The notes under the pieces are model-generated. The model worked only from the letters and a program-made list of their open reading frames with translations, did no database searches and was not told the DNA's origin. Source: Burkholderiaceae bacterium (GTDB lineage: Bacteria > Pseudomonadota > Gammaproteobacteria > Burkholderiales > Burkholderiaceae_F). From it: 6,502 nt of DNA. The DNA lies in contig JACCSD010000076.1 in assembly GCA_013813185.1 (NCBI GenBank), positions 1-6,502 of the forward strand, given 5' to 3'. Position numbers and translations under genes: made by a program. Position 1 is the stretch's first letter; every line of letters starts with the position of its first letter. Positions 1 through 6,502 of this stretch are shown in pieces.

Positions 1-959
1 TGCCGCAGTCGGTGCCCGCGACGTCGATCGACCGGCAGTGCGGATCGTCGCAGCAGGCGCTGCACTTCGCGGCGCAGGCGGTGATGGCGGGCAGCATGGA
101 CGCCGTGATCGCCGCCGGGGTCGAGAGCATGACGCGGGTGCCGATGGGCCTGCCGGCAACGCTGCCGTTCAAGCACGGCTTCGGCAGCTACATGAGCCCG
201 GCGATGCAGGCGCGCTATCCGAACGTTCAGTTCAGCCAGTTCGCCGGCGCCGAGATGCTGGCCGTGAAATACGAGCTCACCAGGGACGAGCTCGACGACT
301 ACGCGCTGCTCAGCCATCAGCGTGCAAGCGAAGCGACCCGCGCCGGGTACTTCAGCACGGAAATCTTGCCTCTGCCCGTGCGCACGGCTGAAGGTGCGGC
401 AACCAACGAAACCCACGCTGCCGATGAAGGCATCCGCTTCGATGCAACGCGGGAAGGCATCGGCGCCGTCAAGCTTCTGCAGGAAGCCGGCCGGCATACA
501 GCGGCCACCGCCAGCCAGATCTGCGATGGCGCCGCGGCGCTCCTGGTAGTCAACGAACGCGGGCTGAAGTTGCTGGGTGCAGCCGCGAAGCCGCTGGCGC
601 GCATCCATCAGATGACGGTGCTCGGCCACGACCCGGTGGTCATGCTCGAGGCGCCGATTCCGGCGACGCCGATCGCTTTGAGCAAGGCCGGCCTGCGGCT
701 GCAGGACATCGATCTGTTCGAGATCAACGAAGCGTTCGCATCGGTGCCGCTGGCGTGGCTGAAGGCGACCGGCGCCGACCCCGCCCGGCTCAACGCATCG
801 GGCGGCGCGATTGCATTGGGACACCCGCTTGGCGCTTCCGGTGCGAAGCTGATGACGACGCTGGTGCACGCACTGCGCCGCACCGGCAAACGCTACGGGA
901 TGCAGTCGATGTGCGAGGGCGGCGGGCTTGCCAACGTGACGATCGTCGAGCGGCTGTAA
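1..959 (+). CDS. Thiolase (acetyl-CoA C-acyltransferase family), 5'-truncated by window edge
   Basis: This enzyme cleaves 3-ketoacyl-CoA with CoA to give acetyl-CoA and a shortened acyl-CoA (or runs the reverse condensation), in the cytoplasm, usually as the last step of a beta-oxidation cycle. The reading frame is open from the first base, so the gene begins upstream; roughly 75-80 N-terminal residues are missing compared with the usual 390-400. Thiolase landmarks appear in order. The nucleophilic Cys lies in DRQCGSS (Cys codon 39-41). NEAFA is at 726-740. The GGAIALGHPLGASG block carries the active-site His (codon 822-824). The second catalytic Cys is in CEGGGLAN (codon 912-914). The CEGGGxAN form differs from the CxGGGxG of classical biosynthetic PhaA/AtoB thiolases. 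From memory it is common in degradative FadA-like thiolases, including steroid-degradation types. Exact substrate cannot be read from sequence. It ends with TAA and probably heads an operon with the VOC gene 36 nt downstream. Confidence 0.95.
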   Translation, partial: PQSVPATSIDRQCGSSQQALHFAAQAVMAGSMDAVIAAGVESMTRVPMGLPATLPFKHGFGSYMSPAMQARYPNVQFSQFAGAEMLAVKYELTRDELDDYALLSHQRASEATRAGYFSTEILPLPVRTAEGAATNETHAADEGIRFDATREGIGAVKLLQEAGRHTAATASQICDGAAALLVVNERGLKLLGAAAKPLARIHQMTVLGHDPVVMLEAPIPATPIALSKAGLRLQDIDLFEINEAFASVPLAWLKATGADPARLNASGGAIALGHPLGASGAKLMTTLVHALRRTGKRYGMQSMCEGGGLANVTIVERL

Positions 960-979
960 TCACACGATCAGCGCGCGCC

Positions 980-988
980 AGGAAAGGA
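980..988 (+). promoter_or_regulatory. Ribosome binding site deciding the VOC gene start
   Basis: A purine-rich Shine-Dalgarno-like run, AGGAAAGGA, lies 7 nt before the ATG at 996. A nearer ATG at 991 is only 2 nt from this site and reads ATG-ACA-TGA, stopping at once. The site therefore supports the ATG at 996 as the real start. Confidence 0.7.
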
Positions 989-995
989 ACATGAC

Positions 996-1379
996 ATGAG
1001 CGTTCGATTCAACCACACCATCGTCTGGTGCCGCGACAAACAGCGTTCGGCGACATTTCTTGCAGACGTTCTCGGCCTGCCCGCACCAAAACCCTTCGGC
1101 CCGTTTCAGGTGGTTCACCTCGACGACGGTGCGTCGCTCGACTTCGACGAGATCGAAGGCGACATTGCATCCCATCACTATGCTTTCCTGATCGACGAAA
1201 GCGATTTCGATCCCATCTTCGGCAGAATCCGCGAGCGCGGGATTCAGCACTGGGCCGATCCCGGAAAACGGCGCGCCGGCGAGATCTATCACCACAACGG
1301 TGGTCGCGGGGTCTACTTCGCAGACCCCGATGGTCATCTGTTGGAGATCCTTACGCAGCCGTACGCGGGCACCGCGTGA
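996..1379 (+). CDS. VOC superfamily protein (glyoxalase/bleomycin-resistance/dioxygenase fold)
   Basis: A complete 127-residue, single-domain VOC protein of the size usual for stand-alone family members. The N-terminal beta strand carries FNHTIVWCRD with a His at residue 7. A second strand has SHHYAFLI with His60/His61. The C-terminal half ends in the hallmark GVYFADPDGHLLEI with Glu117. His7, His61 and Glu117 are spaced as expected for the metal-ligand set of VOC enzymes, so a divalent-metal enzyme is plausible. The reaction (isomerase, epimerase, dioxygenase, lyase or thiol-transferase) cannot be told from sequence. There is no signal peptide, so it should be cytoplasmic. The ATG at 996 is preferred because of the Shine-Dalgarno run 7 nt upstream. 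Its position 36 nt after the thiolase suggests co-transcription and a possible role in the same catabolic route. Its stop lies 6 nt from the convergent pgi stop. Confidence 0.9.
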   Translation: MSVRFNHTIVWCRDKQRSATFLADVLGLPAPKPFGPFQVVHLDDGASLDFDEIEGDIASHHYAFLIDESDFDPIFGRIRERGIQHWADPGKRRAGEIYHHNGGRGVYFADPDGHLLEILTQPYAGTA

Positions 1380-1385
1380 GGTCGA

Positions 1386-3020
<1,635 letters not shown>

Positions 3021-3206
3021 GGCAGGTTCCTCCTCCGATGCAGCCACTTTCACCCCTCATGCGATATGTTGTCGAGCCGTGGGCTCCGGCCAACCTGCGA
3101 AGCCCAGGCGACAGGATAGTGCAGCGGCGACCGTGCCTGCACACCGAAGCAGAAACTCGTACCTTGGTATCCTGCCTCATCGCACATCACGTGTTGGACG
3201 TCTTCA
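3021..3206. other. Divergent intergenic region between pgi and the glucan synthase gene
   Basis: This stretch (extending to 3308 if the downstream gene starts later) must hold the promoters for both divergent genes, apart from the pgi ribosome site already noted. I see no convincing sigma-70 -35/-10 pair on either strand. Small palindromic elements are present: TACCTTGGTA at 3160-3169 (4-bp arms around TT), CACGTG at 3188-3193 and GACGTC at 3197-3202. These are short enough to be chance. Several short reading frames cross the region on both strands, but none has a recognisable domain together with a good ribosome site. No tRNA or riboswitch fold was recognised. Confidence 0.5.
3027..3036 (-). 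promoter_or_regulatory. Strong Shine-Dalgarno of pgi
   Basis: Read on the minus strand this is GGAGGAGGAA, placed about 6-9 nt before the ATG at 3020-3018. It fixes the pgi start at that ATG rather than the in-frame GTG at 3053, because the site would lie inside the coding sequence if the GTG were used. Confidence 0.8.
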
Positions 3207-6200
3207 TTGAGGGCGAGCGGCAGTTCCATCCTCGGGCACCTGACCCAATTCAAGACGCGCTTTTCAATCAGCGGCTTATCACTTGCGTCGTCTGTTGAAG
3301 AAGCGCCTTTGCGATCGGAGCTTTTCAGCGCCGATCAGATGGAGCAGTACGGCAAGACGCTGGCGGCCGCGCACAAGGTGACGTCGCGCCGTATGCGCGA
3401 GCCGTTGCTCGCGCGCCTGGCCGACAACGAAAACACGCTGGTCGAGGTGTGCAATCTGCTGACGGCCTCGGTATCGGCCCACGGACGTGTTACGCCGGCC
3501 GGTGAATGGCTGATCGACAACTTCCATCTGATCGAAGAGCAGATCGCCACTGCCAAGCGACATCTGCCACGCGGCTACAGCCGTGAGTTGCCGCGGCTGG
3601 CCAGCGGGCCATCGGCCGGACTGCCGCGCGTCTACGACATCGCGCTCGAAACCATTTCACACGGCGATGGCTTGGTCGACGCGCAGCGTCTCAGCCGCTT
3701 TGTCGCTGCCTACCAGACGGTGACGGCGCTGAAGCTGGGCGAGCTGTGGGCGATTCCGATCATGTTGCGCTTGGCGCTGATCGAGAACTTGCGACGGGTC
3801 GGGGTCCGCATGGCGACTGCACGCGCCGATCGCGATCTGGCGAACGTGTGGGCCGACCAGATGATGGAAATGGCGGAGAACGATCCCAAGAGCCTGATCC
3901 TGGTGATCGCCGACATGGCGCGCTCATCGCCGCCGCTCGGCAGTGCGTTCGTCGCCGAGCTGACGCGCCGCCTGCAGGGACAAAGCCCGGCGCTGGCGCT
4001 CGCGCTGACCTGGATCGAGCAACAACTCGCCGAATCGCATCTGACGATCGATCAACTCGTGCAGCTCGAGGCGCAACTGCAGGCTTCGCACCAGGTGTCG
4101 ATCAGCAACAGCATCGGCAGCCTGCGATTGTTGAGCGCGATCGACTGGCGCGAGTTCGTCGAGCAGATGAGCGCGGTCGAAAGGATTTTGCGTGGCGATC
4201 CCGCCGGCGTTCACGCCTCGATGGAATTCGCGACGCGCGACAGCTACCGCCATGCGACCGAACAGATCGCACGGCGCAGCGCGTTGTCGGAGTCCGAAGT
4301 GGCCGCCAAGGCGATCGAGCTGGCACAGGCTAGCGGCGACGCTACAGACGCAGATCCGCGCACGCGGCACGTCGGTTTTTATCTGATCGACCAGGGGTTG
4401 CCCGCACTGGAAGGCGCGGTTGGCGCCCAGCGCTCCGCGCTGGACGCGCTGCGAACGTTTGGCCGCCGCTATCCGCTGCAGATCTATCTCGGAGCGATTG
4501 CAGTCATCGCGGGAATGCTGACCGCGGGCCTCGCGGTGCATGTGTACTCGGAGCTGGCCGAACCGAACGACGCTGCGTCGATTGCACTGCTGACGCTGGT
4601 CTTCGTTTTGTCGCTGCTGGCGACCAGCCAGATCGCGGTTTCGATCGTCAACTGGCTCGCCACGCTGCTGGTCGATGCAAAGTCTTTGCCGCGCATGGAC
4701 TACAGCGAAGGTATCGCGCCCGAAGCGCGCACGCTGGTCGTGGTTCCGACCCTGCTGACGGATGCGGCCAGCGTCGACGGTCTGATCGAAGCGCTCGAAG
4801 TGCGTTTTCTGGCCAATCGCGACCCACATCTGCACTTTGCGCTGCTGACCGATTTTCCCGATGCCGCCGAAGAGTCGTTACCTACCGACGCGCCGTTGCT
4901 GCAGCTCGCCGAGGACGGCATCAACGCGCTCAATCGCTCGTACGGAGCTTCTGCCGACGCCACGTCGGATCCGGACGAAGCTCCAACCGAACATTCTCGA
5001 GGCGACATTTTTTATCTGCTGCACCGTCCGCGCCGCTGGAATCCGCAGCAACGAACGTGGATGGGCTACGAGCGCAAGCGCGGCAAGCTCGGCGACCTGA
5101 ATTCGCTGCTGCGGGGCAATCCGCGCGACGCGTTTTCGTTGATCGTCGGCGACACCGAGGTCCTGTCGCAGGTGAAGTACGTCATCACGCTCGACACCGA
5201 TACGCAGTTACCGCGCGACAGCGCCCACCAACTGACGGGGGTCATGGCACACCCGCTGAACCGGCCTCAGTTCGATCGGCCACGCTTTGATCGGCCGCAC
5301 TCCAATCGCCCCGCGCGCACCGCCAACCGGCGCGTCGTCACGGCCGGCTATGGAATTCTGCAGCCGCGCGTTGCCGTCAGCCTGCCGGGCACCCGTCGTT
5401 CATCGTATGCGCGGCTTTACAGCGGCGAGCCCGGACTCGATCCGTACACACGCACGGTTTCCGACGTGTATCAGGACGCGTTCGGTGAAGGTTCGTTTAT
5501 CGGCAAAGGTATCTACGACGTCGATGCGTTTGAAAATGCGCTCGCCAATCGGTTTCCCGACAACCGGATCCTGAGTCACGACCTGCTGGAGGGTTGCTAC
5601 GCGCGCTCGGGACTGTTGAGCGACGTCCAGCTGTACGAACAATTTCCGGCGCGCTACAGCGCCGACGTCGCGCGCCGCCATCGCTGGATCCGGGGGGACT
5701 GGCAACTGGTCGGATGGCTGCGCCGGCGCGTGCCGACGCTTGATGGCCATCGTGTGCGCAACCCGCTGTCCTGGCTGTCTCAATGGAAAGTGTTAGACAA
5801 CCTGCGCCGCAGCCTGGTGCCGGCTGCGTTGCTGTTGATGCTGCTCCTGGGTTGGGCTGTGCTGCCGGATCCGTTGCTATGGACCGCAGTGGTCGTTGCC
5901 GTGCTGTTGCTACCGGCGCTTGCGACTGCGTTGACCGACCTTCTGCGCAAACCCGAGGAGGCCGTACTCGAACAGCACATCCTGGCGGTTGCGCGCACGG
6001 CGCGTGTGCAATTTGCGCAGGCGCTACTGGCACTTGCATGGCTTCCTTACGAAGCGTTTTACTCGCTTGACGCGATCGTGCGCACGCTTTGGCGCATGCT
6101 TATTTCGCACAAACGCCTGCTTGAGTGGAAGCCATCGAACATCGTCGAGCGGCAGCTCGAAGAAAGCGATAACACCGCTTTGGCCGCGGTTTATCAAACG

Positions 6201-6502
6201 ATGTGGATCGCGCCGGCGATCGCGGTGCTCACGTGGACCGTGTTGCCCGCAATGAACGTGTCGGCATTGCGGATCGCCGCGCCGATTCTGTTGCTGTGGC
6301 TGGTATCTCCGGCTCTGGCCTGGTGGATCAGCCGGCCGCTTGCGCCGCGCAGCGAGAATCTGTCACTCGGTCAAACACAGTTCCTGCGCAGGCTCACGCG
6401 CAAGACGTGGGGGTTTTTCGAGATCTACGTCAATGCGGAAGACAACTGGCTGCCCCCGGATAACGTGCAAGAAAAGAGCGGCGTGGTCATCGCGCATCGC
6501 AC
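3207..6502 (+). CDS. ndvB: Cyclic beta-1,2-glucan synthase (NdvB/ChvB type), N-terminal part, runs off the window
   Basis: This inner-membrane enzyme initiates and elongates a beta-1,2-glucan from UDP-glucose and then cyclises it. The product is periplasmic glucan used in osmoadaptation and host interaction. Residue numbers assume the TTG start at 3207. A soluble helical region comes first, with conserved APLRSELFS (3303-3329), TPAGEWLIDNFHLIEEQI (about 95-112) and GELWAIPIMLRLALIENLRR (178-197). Two membrane segments follow near 426-480. The GT84 core has YVITLDTDTQLPR (DxD Asp663/Asp665), FGEGSFIGKGIYDVDAF, HDLLEG (791-796) and RRHRWIRGDWQ (Trp827). Three more hydrophobic clusters follow (about 868-914, 931-974 and 996-1044). 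The last residues, TWGFFE...EDNWLPPDNVQE, mark the start of the glucoamylase-like cyclisation domain (PF10091-like). A GH94 phosphorylase-like domain is expected beyond the edge, for a total near 2,800 residues. The frame is continuous with no stops. The start is uncertain: the first ATG (3339) lies downstream of the conserved APLRSELFS; TTG at 3309 has a GAAGAAG site but splits that motif; TTG at 3207 keeps it but has a weak ribosome site. Confidence 0.93.
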   Translation, partial: MRASGSSILGHLTQFKTRFSISGLSLASSVEEAPLRSELFSADQMEQYGKTLAAAHKVTSRRMREPLLARLADNENTLVEVCNLLTASVSAHGRVTPAGEWLIDNFHLIEEQIATAKRHLPRGYSRELPRLASGPSAGLPRVYDIALETISHGDGLVDAQRLSRFVAAYQTVTALKLGELWAIPIMLRLALIENLRRVGVRMATARADRDLANVWADQMMEMAENDPKSLILVIADMARSSPPLGSAFVAELTRRLQGQSPALALALTWIEQQLAESHLTIDQLVQLEAQLQASHQVSISNSIGSLRLLSAIDWREFVEQMSAVERILRGDPAGVHASMEFATRDSYRHATEQIARRSALSESEVAAKAIELAQASGDATDADPRTRHVGFYLIDQGLPALEGAVGAQRSALDALRTFGRRYPLQIYLGAIAVIAGMLTAGLAVHVYSELAEPNDAASIALLTLVFVLSLLATSQIAVSIVNWLATLLVDAKSLPRMDYSEGIAPEARTLVVVPTLLTDAASVDGLIEALEVRFLANRDPHLHFALLTDFPDAAEESLPTDAPLLQLAEDGINALNRSYGASADATSDPDEAPTEHSRGDIFYLLHRPRRWNPQQRTWMGYERKRGKLGDLNSLLRGNPRDAFSLIVGDTEVLSQVKYVITLDTDTQLPRDSAHQLTGVMAHPLNRPQFDRPRFDRPHSNRPARTANRRVVTAGYGILQPRVAVSLPGTRRSSYARLYSGEPGLDPYTRTVSDVYQDAFGEGSFIGKGIYDVDAFENALANRFPDNRILSHDLLEGCYARSGLLSDVQLYEQFPARYSADVARRHRWIRGDWQLVGWLRRRVPTLDGHRVRNPLSWLSQWKVLDNLRRSLVPAALLLMLLLGWAVLPDPLLWTAVVVAVLLLPALATALTDLLRKPEEAVLEQHILAVARTARVQFAQALLALAWLPYEAFYSLDAIVRTLWRMLISHKRLLEWKPSNIVERQLEESDNTALAAVYQTMWIAPAIAVLTWTVLPAMNVSALRIAAPILLLWLVSPALAWWISRPLAPRSENLSLGQTQFLRRLTRKTWGFFEIYVNAEDNWLPPDNVQEKSGVVIAHR
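5256..5315 (+). repeat. Imperfect 15-bp tandem repeat coding for pentapeptide x-[DN]-R-P-x, four units
   Basis: Four consecutive in-frame 15-bp units encode LNRPQ, FDRPR, FDRPH and SNRPA. Units two and three (5271-5285 and 5286-5300) are nearly identical, sharing TT-GATCGGCC-C. The outer two are more diverged. The array lies in the GT84 domain about 20 residues after the DTDTQLPR motif and before VVTAGYGILQPR. As I recall, homologues usually have only one NRPxFD here and then go directly to RVVxGYGILQPR, so the array looks like a local duplication lengthening a loop. Because each unit is 15 bp, gain or loss of units keeps the frame. Confidence 0.75.

Noticed and set aside
3021..3053. Upstream GTG start for pgi giving 555 residues
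   Set aside because: The extra 11 residues cover the strong Shine-Dalgarno of the ATG at 3020 and are not part of the usual PGI N-terminus.
3050..3253. Small minus-strand frame (57-67 codons) in the intergenic region just upstream of pgi
   Set aside because: It has a non-ATG or poorly placed start and no recognised domain, and it fills the region that must carry the pgi promoter. Conservation in relatives would be needed to accept it.
3038..3298. 86-codon plus-strand frame leading into the glucan synthase gene
   Set aside because: Different frame from the synthase, no good ribosome site, no recognisable similarity. I considered a frameshifted N-terminus of the synthase, but its residues do not resemble the family N-terminus.
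3746..4333. 195-codon plus-strand frame inside the glucan synthase gene
   Set aside because: Out-of-frame with the conserved GT84 protein, Arg-rich and without any known motif.
3924..4835. Long 303-codon open frame on the minus strand opposite the glucan synthase gene
   Set aside because: It is Arg/Gln-rich, has no recognisable domain and mirrors the codons of the clearly homologous plus-strand gene; long antisense frames are expected in GC-rich DNA.

Overview
The window reads as chromosomal DNA of a GC-rich bacterium, most likely a proteobacterium. Its proteins show the features of beta- and gamma-proteobacterial homologues and codon third positions are strongly G/C, but nothing fixes the genus. 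No phage, insertion-sequence, CRISPR or RNA-gene signature was seen, so the region looks like core or metabolic DNA.

Layout, left to right. (1) The 3' four-fifths of a plus-strand thiolase gene (acetyl-CoA C-acyltransferase type; 5' end outside the window) ends at 959. It is followed after 36 nt by a small VOC-superfamily (glyoxalase/dioxygenase fold) gene at 996-1379, so the two probably share a transcript. (2) A minus-strand pgi gene for glucose-6-phosphate isomerase (1386-3020) converges on the VOC gene with only 6 nt between the stop codons. (3) A divergent intergenic region follows (about 3021-3206, possibly to 3308). (4) A very long plus-strand gene runs off the right edge: the N-terminal part of a cyclic beta-1,2-glucan synthase (NdvB/ChvB type), with a helical N-terminal region, a membrane-embedded GT84 glycosyltransferase core, and the first residues of the glucoamylase-like cyclisation domain.

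Functionally, the left pair suggests acyl-CoA (fatty acid, aromatic or steroid side-chain) catabolism. The right pair both handle glucose metabolites: PGI interconverts fructose-6-P and glucose-6-P, from which UDP-glucose for periplasmic glucan is made. Co-regulation of pgi and the glucan synthase is only an inference from their head-to-head arrangement.

I did not find a convincing new system. The most notable details are a tandem 15-bp (pentapeptide) repeat array inside the GT84 catalytic region, an unresolved, probably non-ATG start for the glucan synthase, and tightly packed convergent 3' ends.
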